From Allium sativum (taxonomy: Eukaryota > Streptophyta > Magnoliopsida > Asparagales > Amaryllidaceae), in the NCBI GenBank assembly GCA_030737875.1, contig CM060922.1:303605456-303669455 (forward strand): a stretch of 64,000 nt of DNA. The letters run 5' to 3'. The position numbers and the translations under genes were made by a program. The notes under the pieces are model-generated. The model did not search any database, had not been told where the DNA came from, and saw only the letters and a program-made list of their open reading frames with translations. Numbering within the stretch: position 1 is the first letter of the stretch; every line of letters begins with the position of its first letter. This document shows positions 24,902 to 36,125 of this stretch, piece by piece.

Positions 24902-27398
24902 ATGGGTGCTGTGGGTAATTTTATAGAGGATATTACACCTTTCAAACAGAATATGTCAGTCAAAATAAGAATTATACAGCTGTGGAAGCCACCAAGTTTT
25001 AAAGATCCTGAAGTTGATGGAAGCATTGAAATGCTGTTCTTGGATGAAAAGGTAATATGGTTGTATTTCTTCATTTCATTTCTTAGTTATTTTTCGTAAT
25101 TGTAATGCAGTTCGTTTGTAAAAATAAGTTTATGCATTTTATACTATTACAAAATAATTGAATTCAGGCTACTGTTAAGCAAAGCCTCATCAAAAGATTT
25201 TCCTCAAAGCTTTTTGAAGGCAATTGTGTAATTGTTAGCAATTTTGGAGTTGGACAAAATAATGGGAATTATTAAGTGACACAACACGTCTACAAAATTA
25301 ATTTTATTTTCCTCAACATCGGTTGTAAACTGTGAAGATGATATGTCCATTCCTATGCACAGATTTAAATTTGTGTCATTTGATGGCATTCTTTTAAAAA
25401 CATTGGATGATAAATTCTCAGTAGGTATGCCTTTTAGCTTATGCCTTACATATTCGATTATGAAATATGGAATGATTTGATAAATTATAGTTTTTGGTTT
25501 CATTCACGTGGAACAAATGTGATTGGCAAGGTTTTTGGTCACAGTACCATTGAGAGTATCCAGAGAGAGAACAGGGAGTCTAAGAAATTGGTCATGGAAT
25601 TGAAGGATGAAGACTATGCTACTATATTTATATTTTAAATTTTGAAAAAATGTTCGAATTTGTTGTTTTCTTTGCGACTGTACATGAAAAGTAGGCATTT
25701 GGTTAAGTATATACGCCAATTCAGTATGTTGTTTTCTTTCACATTTGAAAATTTATATTTGCAGGACAAAAGTCTGAAATGTACCTTATGGGATAGATAT
25801 GCAGAAGAAGCATTTTTGTCTAAAAAATAATACCAGACCTATTATTATTATAATTAGGATTATCTAAAATTTAGTTGTAGTTTTTTACTTATTAATATTA
25901 GTTAATTTGTTAAATTTATATTTTGCTTGTGTAATTATTAGTTCCATTTTTCTTTTTTCCCTTACTTTTCCCTCAGTGGCAATAGGGGCAACTACATTAT
26001 CAAGTTCTTTATTCTATACCCGGTTGATTTTTAATGGTGATTATCAAGAAGTCGGATCATTTAGAAACAGGTTAGTTTGGTTTTTGACATTATGACATCA
26101 GCTGAGTAAGTTATTTATTTGTGTGTGTCTTGATGTTTTAATGGTGTAGACTTGGTAGCATGTTGATAGTTCTATCATAATGTGGACTACTCCGTCGTCA
26201 TCTCAAAGTTGTCTGTCCTTGCAAGATGAATTTCTGAAGTGCCATGAGAAAAAAAACATTGGATGAAATAATTGAAATGGATAAGCCAATGAATTGCATA
26301 ACCGTTGCCACCATTATTGGGGTGGAATTAGAACATGGATGGTATTACATGGCTTGCAAGAAATGTCACAAGAAGCTGAACTCTGTTGATGAAAATCCAT
26401 CAAAGGCTGACGATGGGAAGAAAATTGCTTGGTTTTTCTGTAAAAATGTGACAAGGCTATACAACCTGATAATGCCTTACTACGGTAGATATATGTAGCA
26501 AAAGTAATCTTGGCATCCACTTTCTCTGTACAATATTTAACCATTTGATTTGTGATGTGTAGACTTGAGGTTCAGATTCGTGTAGTAGATGACAGTGGCA
26601 GTGTGACAATTGTGATGTTTGATCGAGAGGTCATAGTTCTTTTGCATAAATCTCCCTATGAAATGAAAGAGTATGTATGCAAGGTTGATTATTAATTATG
26701 TTTATCATTCCTTCGTATTGGTTATTTGTCTACTTATTAAATTGTTTTGTTTATTGTTTTATTGTCTAATGATAGTGATGGATTTCCGGAGGAGTTGAAC
26801 AATCTTGTGGGGAAACAAGTGCTCTTTAAAATTGAAATTTCTAAATATAATTTGAAGCAAAACTGGCATGTTTACACCGTCGTCAAATTGAGTGATAGTG
26901 AAGATCTTATTTAGTCTTATCTACGAACTCTTGACCAGGTTATTTAAAAAAAAAAATTGTACATCTCATACCTTTGTACTTTGCTTTGTATGTTGATGAT
27001 TAGGATTGTTTTTCTTTTTTTGCATGAAATAGGATTCTGATGTAATGTCTAACAATAGGTGCAAAGTTAAAACCAGTGCAGATGAAAAGGTGGTTTATGT
27101 TTTGATTCAATTTATATGAATTCATTTTTTTGTTGCTATATTTTAAAACAAATTTATTTGTATTTTTTAGGATCCTGTTTCTGTTGTTGGAGACAATGAA
27201 ATGGTGGAGTTGATTTCGTCAAAGAAATCAACAATGGAAGCAGATTCTGAGGATTTTGGAATTGAATCGTCCAGTACCAAGAAAAGAAGGATTGATGAAG
27301 CTATTGTGGAAAATGATTGTGAAATGAAAAAAATGTATTTTTTACTCGATCATATTTTCAGAAAAAATAGTAGTAGAGTTTTTTATAATATGGAATAG
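24902..27398 (+). pseudogene. Helitron-encoded replication protein A (RPA70)-like gene, broken
   Basis: RPA is the eukaryotic single-stranded DNA-binding factor; plant Helitrons commonly carry RPA70-like genes. Exon 1 (24902-25051) starts at ATG and reads MGAVGNFIEDITPFKQN..VKIRIIQLWKPP, an OB-fold N-terminus, ending at a GT donor. Exon 2 begins after AG at 25168 (ATVKQSLIKRFSSKL..VSNFGVGQN). Later pieces are VIGKVFGHSTIESIQREN (25520 on), LKCTLWDRYAEE (25770 on), VAIGATTLSSSLF (25976 on), LDEIIEMDKPMNCI..WYYMACKKCHKKL (26250 on, zinc-finger OB fold) and VRVVDDSGSVTIVMFDRE-like (26575 on). The end is a Lys/Arg-rich, acidic tail (27170-27398). Breaks: stop TAA at 25273-25275, a frameshift near 25325, a stop near 26912, and loss of the second CxxC of the zinc finger (FFCKN). 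An extra block at 25640-25763 resembles RepHel. Confidence 0.88.
25684..25739 (+). repeat. RepHel-derived snippet inside the RPA-like gene
   Basis: About 56 bp here match 50569-50624 in the RepHel gene, differing at roughly eight positions. Both read SRH(L/F)VKYIRQ..M(L/M)FSFT. That peptide is native to the N-terminal region of Helitron RepHel proteins and foreign to RPA. Here it lies between two RPA exons, just upstream of the acceptor before DKSLKCTLWDRY. Confidence 0.75.
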
Positions 27399-27420
27399 TA
27401 TGTGGTTAAACTGTAGCAAG

Positions 27421-28170
27421 TGTGGTCTATGTAGCTGCAGGATGCCTTGGGTTGCAATTTTTGTGATGGCAAAAATATGCTCTACAATTGAATGAAACAT
27501 TAATTTGTGGCTTATCAGACAGATTGCTGTTTTCGAAATTGAGCTTTTTCCTTCTCGTCTTATTATTTATATTATTATTAAGTTATCTTTCCATTGTTTG
27601 TAACTTTATTGTTAGATTATATTTTACCTGCCATTCCTGAAAGTTATACGTATGCATGTTTATGTTTTATCATGTGGATTACTAAATTGCTTTACTATTA
27701 GCAATTACGGTCTATGTAGCTGCATGATGTTTAGTTTTTTTTTTTTTGAAATGGGAAAAAAATGCTTTTACAATTGAGTGAAATATTAATTTGTGACTTA
27801 CCAAAAGATTACTGTATTTAAAGGTGAGCTTTTTTTACTTTTCCACTTTGTTTTTGCGTTATTATTAAGTTATCTATCCAATGTTTGTAGCTTTGTTTTA
27901 TCATTCGCTTATTCTGGGATTATTCAAAGTGCTATATATGAACGTTTGTGGTTTTATTGTTTTTGTAGTTATTAGACACACAATGGGAAAATGTTTCAGT
28001 GGAGATTGGGTTTTTTTCCCTTTTTTTTAATTTTTATGAATTACTTAGGGGTTTAACTACATAACAAAGAAGTCTACAGAACTACACGTTGTACTTTTTT
28101 CCCTTGGTTGTTTGTAGCTTTATGTTTTTTAGTTAATATGGGATTATTGAAAGTGGTATGTATGTAATTT
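27421..28170 (+). repeat. Diverged tandem duplication (period about 287 bp) downstream of the RPA-like gene
   Basis: GTCTATGTAGCTGCAGGATG (27425) recurs as GTCTATGTAGCTGCATGATG (27710). Both continue with ATGCTnnTACAATTGA, TTAATTTGTG, TTATTATTAAGTTATCT and a T-rich tract. A partial third copy (TTTGTAGCTTTATG to GGGATTATTGAAAGTG) lies around 28110-28160. Confidence 0.75.
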
Positions 28171-28752
28171 TTTGTTACGTCATGTACACAATCTAAAAAT
28201 AAATTAAAATTAAAATGCACGTAAAATGCATATGTATGTACATGATCGTATCTCTTTTTGAGTTTGTGAAATAAAAGGTTATAGATAATATTTCATTTAC
28301 TGAATTTTAGTTGACAACACGCATCCATAGACTTTTATGTTTTTTATTCTTACAGGTTACGTGATATGATATTAAATGATTAGTTTGATGTTTTTCTCTA
28401 AGTAGAGGATTATCAGAAAAGTAAATGCCAAGTTATTGGTGGAAATGGGTTGGTTGTTGTTGATATGGCTAATGATTGATGCCAACCTATTCTCACCAAT
28501 ACGTCATAAGAAAGAAATATAATTATGTACATTTATACCAACTTTCGTTTCCTTTACATATAGAAATATAATTTAGTACTCCCTACGAGCGGCCTTTCAC
28601 TTACCCGGGTTTATATTTCCAATGCGATCTAATTAAACTCTTTTAGAATATGTGCATGCATATGTACTAGATATTGGTACATATATTTGTAGATGTATGA
28701 GTTTGGTTAATTTTTAATATCTACGATTTTAATTTAATATTTCTTCTGATCA
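28171..28752 (+). other. Helitron intergenic region between the RPA-like and RepHel genes
   Basis: No coding signal. This AT-rich stretch should contain the RepHel promoter. Confidence 0.5.
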
Positions 28753-29478
28753 ATGGATGACAAAGACAATAGGATTGCAAGACTTAATGCCAGGACAAGA
28801 AAACTAAATTCCATGATTCCAGGTATACGGTTTAACACCATAGTGTGTAATAATCTGATTGCAAGTTACGAAAATGCTAAGTGTGATGTTTATTTTCTCA
28901 TGTGTGTGATTTTGTTTGAAACAGATTTGGTTTTCTTCCCATAGTTTATTAATATAAATTTCGATTCTTTATGTTATTGGCAGGAGGTACAAGTAATCCA
29001 CTTTCCCTTCAGCAAGGAACGTCTACCTGTAAGGTTTTCTGATAAAATAATTGTAGAACAGTTAATGTTATAACTGATTTTGTGAACTTGAGAATTTATA
29101 GCTTCTATATTAATATAACTTATTTTGTAAACTTGAGAATTTATAGCTTCTATATTGGTATCTTCGGTTTCCACACATTTTAATGATCTGCTTCCAACAA
29201 TCTCAAGTCATGGTACTTTAAAACCCGGAAAATATAAATTGCAATGCATAATGGAGGAGAACAATGAAGAGAGTGGAAGAATGAATAGAAAGATGATTAT
29301 AGATCATAAAAAAGCTTGAGAACAAAATCTATTGATGGAAGTATGCATATATAGCTCATTCTATTAATTTTATTTTGTACAGGATGAATTGTTGTATGTA
29401 TGCGTGTACTAAATTTAGAGAGTGATATTCAGGTCATAATGTTAATGTCTATACTTCAGATGAAATACAGGATGAAGG
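28753..29478 (+). pseudogene. Possible N-terminal exons of the Helitron RepHel gene, upstream of the LTR C insertion
   Basis: An ATG at 28753 opens MDDKDNRIARLNARTRKLNS, a basic, Arg/Asn-rich start resembling the lead-in of plant Helitron RepHel proteins, with a plausible intron following. A further short open piece is GGTSNPLSLQQGTST (28983-29027). The region ends in LTR C at 29479. After the LTR, at 50082, a RepHel reading starts without an N-terminus, so these pieces are the best candidates for it. Stops in all frames between 29030 and 29400 mean decay or introns. A host fragment cannot be excluded. Confidence 0.45.
29072..29159 (+). repeat. 44-bp tandem duplication
   Basis: AACTTGAGAATTTATAGCTT followed by CTATATT occurs at 29085 and again at 29129, each preceded by ATTTTGT(G/A). 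Two copies, nearly identical. Confidence 0.9.
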
Positions 29479-30039
29479 TGTAACAACCCAGATTTTCTGG
29501 TCGATTTATTTTGAATATTTAATATTATTTTAAATATTGAGCTGATAATATAAATCGATTTTTATATTGAATTATCGATATAATTATCGAAATACGAGAA
29601 TCTTAAGTAATTCAATTTGAAATGGAGTCAAAATGATTTATATGAATTTTTATTTGAATTTAAACTATAATAATAATAATTTATTATTAAGGAATTTAAA
29701 TTAGATTATATTAATTTATTTTTCTTATTTATATTTACGTTTAAATTAAATATCAAAATATATTCAATTAGTTCAGAATAGTGTTACACTATTGAAATAA
29801 CAGTGGTTACGTTAAAATAGCGGTTCATGGTTTAATTTAATGGTCCCCGAGATATTTGATTGTGGATAGGCTCGAAATCAAATCGATATCCATCTAAAAA
29901 GGGTAAAAATCTCTTTAAATCAAATCATATTAATTAGAGATCAAATCGAATTAAATTACATTGTACTCTACCTATCCTAACCTATCTCCTATAATGGTAC
30001 GTTGTGCAGAAAATTCCTCAAGGACAAAGTATTCATCTC

Positions 30040-30047
30040 TATAAAAA
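30040..30047 (+). promoter_or_regulatory. TATA box of LTR C
   Basis: TATAAAAA about 560 bp into the LTR, followed by a CT-rich leader, as in the other family members. Confidence 0.5.
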
Positions 30048-30931
30048 TCGTGATATCCTTTCCATTTCCTCTTTACACTTCGTTTTTCAAATCGATCCGC
30101 AAGCTTCATAAACAAAAAAAATGGCTGCACCTCTCCTTATAAACCTTAACTTCCTCCTCTTCAGTTTCTTCATAAACAAAGTAATCAAAACCCTTCTTTT
30201 CAAAATCAGAGCCTTCGAAATAAATTACCACTTCATCTCAAATTTGAGTAGGACGGTAAGGAGGGAATCGTGAGTTTTCGGAGGTCGAGATCTGAGTTCA
30301 ATGTTGTTTTTAGAAATCGCGCTTCTCAGATTTTGGTTAGAATTTGGTATCGACAACAACAGTCATCGTGACTTGATTTTGGCGGTTCAAAGGCAAACTG
30401 AGAGGGGTATACGAAGCAGGGAGAGAAGGGGGAGGTCGCTCGGTGCTCTGATGGTCGAACTGTGTGAATGGGGGGGTGTTCGATAGTTTTCTTGAGCCTA
30501 GGGCTGTTCGAAATTAGTGATTGGGGAGACTCTGAGTTATGGTGGTCACGAATTGGAGAAATACAATGATGGCATTAAGGGATTTAGACTTGGATGCTGA
30601 TACGTGGTCTGTGATGTTATGTTAGGCGGTGAATGAAATAGAGTTTACAGTGAAGAATCTGCCTTGAAGGAGCGAGATTGGGAGTTGGAGATTTGTTGTG
30701 AAATCTTTGGTAAAAATATCGAAAAAAGGGATTTAAAAAGGTAAATATTTTAATTAAATTCTTTATTTACTTTTAGAATGTTTGATGGCTTAAATAACGA
30801 ATGTCATATGAAAATATACGCAAGGTTTTATCGAATGGAGTAAGTCGAGAATTTTATAAATGCGGATCACTTAAGATGAAATTAAACGGGATTTATTTGG
30901 ATATTCAGCAATGGAAAATTCCGGTGAGTAA

Positions 30932-32052
30932 GGCTTCGTTTGGTTGAAAATGCTGAATGCTGAACGCTGAACACTGAGTGCTGGATGCTGAAGGCTGACT
31001 GCTGAATGCTGAATGCTAAGTATTAAATGCTAGATGTTGAATAAAAGAAACATTGTTTGATTCTTTGCTGAACAGAAAATTGATTATTTAAAACGAGTAC
31101 TCCATTGACAAAATTACCCTTAGCCTGTTTATAATTCAATCAAGCTAAATACTTGTCATGCACACATATGAAATATCCCAAAAAAAACCTCAAGTGCGTA
31201 CATTCGCTAGTTTGTGGATAAGTATTATTTAAAATAAAGACGAAATAATTTCATCATGCAAATTCGTCATGAAAGTTTGAGATTTAGATGAAAACACTTC
31301 AATATTAGGAAATCATGCAATACCTAATATCCAAAGAATTGCTGCAGAATCAAATACTCTACCCATTACACTCACACATTTTAATAGTCAACACGACAAA
31401 TAAAATCATAACCATAATGCCTTCAAAACATTAGTGTTTCAGCATTTACAAAATTTATGTCATTGTGTAATATGATGGTCAGCTTTTTGACAGGCAAAAA
31501 ATTATGGAAGAGAGCAACATATAGTAAAATAAAAGCTCTAATGCCTTTGAAAACCAAAAGAACTATTCGGTGGTGAATGGACCCAAAAATATATTAAACT
31601 AATAGGAAATCATGCAACTGTAAAGCAACTATAGATACAATATTTGGATACAATAAATGCATTCATCTAAAAGGCAAAAGGCCAGCTACACGCATCAACA
31701 GATATTATATAAAATATTCACCATAAATTATATTATATTATAATAATAATATGTACTTTCTTCTTCCTTGCTGCTCTCAAATGAAGTTTCCAGGAGCTTG
31801 TTGCTCTCTACTGAGGTGGGTTTTACAAAAGCTTTTTATATAGCGGAAAAATAGGGGTATTATTGGTATGCTCAGCTAATCCAGATCCAGAGCCCTAGTT
31901 AAGCGATATTTTTTCGCTTAATAATAGATCGCTGAATTGAGGTAGTTGCACTGAATGGCAGGAAAATACAAATAGCTTTGCAGTTTCTTAATGCTGAATG
32001 AACCAGCGTTCAGAAGCTCATTCAGAAGTAAGCGACCTAAACAAACGGTACC
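30932..32052. mobile_element. PIF/Harbinger (Tourist-like) non-autonomous DNA element
   Basis: The left end GGCTTCGTTTGGTT and the inverted right end GGTACCGTTTGTTT form imperfect terminal repeats. The 3-bp duplication TAA flanks it (30929-30931 and 32053-32055). Removing it restores GGTGAGTAAATCTCA, which is intact at 34268 in element D. Subterminal ATGCTGAATGCTGAA-type heptamer repeats (30950-31030) recur inverted near 31985-32025. TAA/TTA targets and GG-starting ends are typical of PIF/Harbinger. No transposase is visible in 1121 bp. Confidence 0.8.
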
Positions 32053-33277
32053 TAAATCTCACTCACCTTTTATTTAAAATTATTTTTATCCGTTAAAAAT
32101 AATTGTTGTTTCTTGTTTGTATTTTTTTGGTTGCTTTAAATATATTAGTTATTTAGGATTGACTATTATATATATATATATTGGGTTGATGATTGGTTGG
32201 ATTCCCGCAATCTCATTAGCGGATGCGTGCGGTTTCATAGCGGATGATTTCCCTATGCGCCCCACAAATATATATTAGTGGATGACCTTCATACCGCGAT
32301 ATCCTGCCTCGAAGCAGGATGGGTTGTAACGGCCCAGATTTTTTTGACCATTTAGTTATTATTTAAAAATGTTTTTTTATTGTTTTGGAAGTTTAAATGG
32401 TTTAATTTCAATAATTTTGAATATTTTATTTTATTCCGAAATGGTAGAAATTTAGTGGATCTGCAATATAATGTGAACTGGCAGTATAAAAGGATAAATT
32501 TTTAATTTAAAATAGTACGTTTACAAAGGATGTAGTAGCTAACGAACTCGGATTTCAATGAAATCAGTTTCATTAAATCTGAAATGATGAAATTAGGTAA
32601 CCAACCAAGTTACGTCAAAAATGGCATCCGTATGTGGAAAAGAAAAAATAAAAGGCCAAAATTTGAACTAAATTTTGACGGTAATTGGAATTTGCTAATG
32701 CTAACGGCAAAACTGGAACCTGAGACCTATCCAGGAAAATTCTAAACATAGGATATTAGCTATATATGAAATCTGGGAAAATCCTATAACGGATATAGAA
32801 AGTTATTAAGGAAACAAAATTTAAATAAATTATTTGAAAATCTAAACAAACTCCGATTTTTGATTTGAATACATAGGATTGAAGTACGTTAAAAACCGGA
32901 CCAGATGGTGGAAGAATTTCTGAAAACCGTTATCGTTTGATACTCCAACATGAGACCGGAAGGTGTTAAAACTAACACAAAACACTATTTTGAATTTGAA
33001 TTTAAATTATTTGAAAGTTCAAACGAATTCAAAATTTAAATATTTTTATATATTATTGAAGAGCAAGAAAAATTGAACAACATGGTTGAAAAAGATTTTG
33101 GATAAGGTATCAATAAGTAAGTCAAATTAACGTCCGAATAGGGTTGAGAAAACACACTTTACTATTCATAAATTATTAAATTTATTTATAATTTAATAAA
33201 TTTAAGGATTAATTCTAGCCATCCATTTTCGACCGTTGGATTCGCGCCACCTCAGCAATCCATGTGACTCCTTCGGC

Positions 33278-33285
33278 TATAAATA
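33278..33285 (+). promoter_or_regulatory. TATA box of the D 5' LTR
   Basis: TATAAATA lies 953 bp into the LTR, followed by a C run and a CTCACTCCTCCTCCTCCTC leader typical of plant transcription starts. U3 is therefore about 1 kb and R-U5 about 4.9 kb. Confidence 0.7.
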
Positions 33286-34796
33286 GCCCCCCCCCCCTTC
33301 ATTTTTAAACTCACTCCTCCTCCTCCTCTTTCAAGCTTTGGCAATGGCAGAAATAATAATAAAATATTAGGAAATAGGGAAAAGGGAAGGAAGGGAGAAA
33401 GGAGGGCAAGACGGGGAGCTAGGGACTCTTAGGTAGAGGCTTGGGCTTCGCGGGGTAAGTTTTTAAATAATATTTATTTATTTATTTATTTGTGTAATAT
33501 ATATATATATATATATATTATAATTAAAATAGAATTTGTAAAAATAAATATCAGAACATTCTAAGGGTGACAGAGAGGATAGTGTCTAAGGCTTGAGTTT
33601 GGAAAATATAGTTTCCTGCTCTCCCTGGCTATCCCTAACTGATCCGACGGATGAAATGATTAATTTAAATTTAAAATTTAATTTGAATTTAAAACAGACC
33701 AGGGGCATTTTCGTAATTTTTAACCATAAACTTTAAAAGCTTATATCTTTTTCAAAACAAGTCGGATTTCCACGAAACAAGGACCGTTGGATTCTTATCG
33801 GAAAATACTTTAAAATGAGTGGAAGCAGATTTTTGACGCGGGTTAAAAATTTTAAGTTATAATTAAATGAATATTTTTAAATATTTTATTTGAAAATTAA
33901 ATTTAATTAATATTAAAATGGTTTTTCAATTTTAAAAAAATTTGGATATGGCTAGAGATGGGAAAGTATGATTTTTTAGAAGGGCAGGGAAGGTAATTTG
34001 GCTAATAACGCAATTAGAAATTAATTAAGATAAAAATAATTTAATTAAATATATATTCATTTAAATTAGATAAATATTGTAAATAGCATAACTTTTGCAT
34101 ACATTAACGAAATTTAACGAAACAGGATCCGTTGGGATCGTATGGATAAGCACTACGCAATGGAACTGACCGCAAGTGGATTGGAGCTCGTTTGGATTTA
34201 TGGTGAAATTTAACGTCTGAACCAAATCAATGACCGATTATCGTTATTCAACGATAAATCGTCCAAGGTGAGTAAATCTCATTAACTCTGAGCACTTTAT
34301 ATTTTTATAAAGTATTTTTAGAACTGATAATTATTGGTTGAATTGCTGAGTGTTGATTGTTTGGTTGAACTGCTAGTCAATTGATTGAAAATACCGATAT
34401 AGTTATATATATCGTTAACCGATGTTGATTTTGTTTATCAGAGTACCTCATATTGAAATGAAATTGATGTGAATTATATTGTGTAACATCTGTGGATGCA
34501 GGGAAACAGGTCGGAGGAATCCAACTGGATTCCTCAACATTTATTTACCGTTTTTCATATATTCTGATATATGATGTGTTATATCATCTGTTGTTGAACC
34601 TGTGTGTTTGGATGATGATTGAACCTTTTGATTTGGTATTTTTATACCATAAGTGATAGTAGAAAGTGAAAAGGGATTTTCAAAGTTTATTTTGAAAATA
34701 AATTATTTATATAAAATCAATAGATTTTATATATAAAAGTATTTCATGAGAGAAAATGATTATAGAATCAAGGCATTTGTAAAAAAAACAAATATT

Positions 34797-34876
34797 GGTG
34801 AAATCAAATAGAAGGGAAAATGTTGGTGAAATCAAATAGAAGGGAAAATATTGGTGAAATCAAATAGAAGGGAAAT
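34797..34876 (+). repeat. 28-bp tandem repeat in the LTR of D (3 copies)
   Basis: GGTGAAATCAAATAGAAGGG plus AAAATATT repeats three times; the same array is at 42237-42316 in the 3' LTR. Confidence 0.85.
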
Positions 34877-35219
34877 ATTTGTGACATGATTACAAATAGA
34901 AATAAAAAGGGAAACATTCGTAAAAGTATTTACAAATGGAATTGAAAAGGGAATATTCATGTAGGGAATAAAGAAAAGTTGACAGAAGTACTTATTTGTT
35001 AAATAAATAGAAAGGTTAAAAGAAATATTTATTTGTTGAATAAATAGAAAAGTTAAAGGGAATATTTATTTGTTAAATAAATAGAAGCGAAAAGAGAATA
35101 GTTATTTGTTGAGTAAACGAATAGAAAAAGAATCTATTCAAGGGAAGTAATTCAAAGGAATTATTCCAAAGGAATTATTCAAAAGAGAAAAGTCAAAGGG
35201 ATTAATTCAAAAGAGTTAA

Positions 35220-35515
35220 TCAACTAGAGTTAAACCGTTGGAGTTAAACTGTTAGAGTTAAACAGTTGGAGTTAAACTGTTAGAGTTAAACAGTTGGAGT
35301 TAAACTGTTAGAGTTAAACAGTTGGAGTTAAACTGTTAGAGTTAAACCGTTGAAGTTAAACTGTCAGAGTTAAGCCGTAAAGTTAAACAGTTAGAGTTAG
35401 TTAGAGTTAACCAGTTAGAGTTATTCAGTTAGAGTTATCCAGTTAGAGTTATTCAGTTAGAATTAACCAGTTAGAGTTGATCAGTTAGAGTTAATCGTTT
35501 TGAGTCAAATCGAAC
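35220..35515 (+). repeat. GTTAGAGTTAAAC tandem array in the 5' LTR of D
   Basis: About 20 units of a 14-bp repeat (GTTAGAGTTAAAC(A/T), GTTGGAGTTAAACT) alternate to give a 28-bp higher-order period. Toward the right the units shift to GTTAGAGTTATTCA and GTTAGAGTTAACCA. The copy in the 3' LTR is 42660-42955. Confidence 0.9.
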
Positions 35516-35859
35516 TAGAGTTATTCAAATATAGTAATCGAATAAGGGTTAATTGAATATTAGTTATTCAATTAGAATTGATCGAATCTAATTATTCGAG
35601 ATAGAGTTAAAAATAGACAAAGTTATTTAAGGATGAATTTCCATTTAGCACGACTGCTAGCGTAATTCGCAGGGCTGCAGATAGCCTACGGCGGTCGGAT
35701 GTTTCCTGAGGGAATCAGGCGTAACCATTGTGATCGCAGCGATCTAGAGTCAAGCAAATGGTGTTAAATCAAATAGTAATTAATCAATAGAAGTTAATTA
35801 AGTCGAGTTAGTCGAGTATTAGTAAATTAAGTAGGGTTAGTCAAAAAGGGAATTAATCG

Positions 35860-36125
35860 AATATCACCTATTCGAAGTAGAGTTATCGAATATAGTTTAT
35901 TCGAGAAGAGTAATCGAATATAGTTCGTTCGAAGTGTGTTAAATCGAATATAGTTATTCGAAGGAGAGAATTATCGAATATGGTTTATTCGAAGTGAGAT
36001 TTTTCGAATAGTAGTTATTCGAAGAAAAGGATTATCGAATATTAGTTATTCGAACAGGGGAATCGAATATAGTTTATTCGAAAGAGAATTATCGGATAGT
36101 GATTATTCGAGAGTGAATCATACAT
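35860..36125 (+). repeat. Array of small palindromes (TCGAATA...TATTCGA) in the 5' LTR of D
   Basis: Units of about 30-37 bp each contain TCGAATA, a 5-8-base loop (GTTT, AGTT and similar) and TATTCGA, so each can form a hairpin. About eight copies, joined by GA-rich linkers. The same array occupies 43300-43565 in the 3' LTR. Confidence 0.85.

Noticed and set aside
35220..36125. Regularly spaced repeats that could suggest a CRISPR-like array
   Set aside because: Units are contiguous tandem or palindromic repeats without unique spacers, in a plant retrotransposon LTR. Intron-bearing, eukaryotic-type elements surround them.
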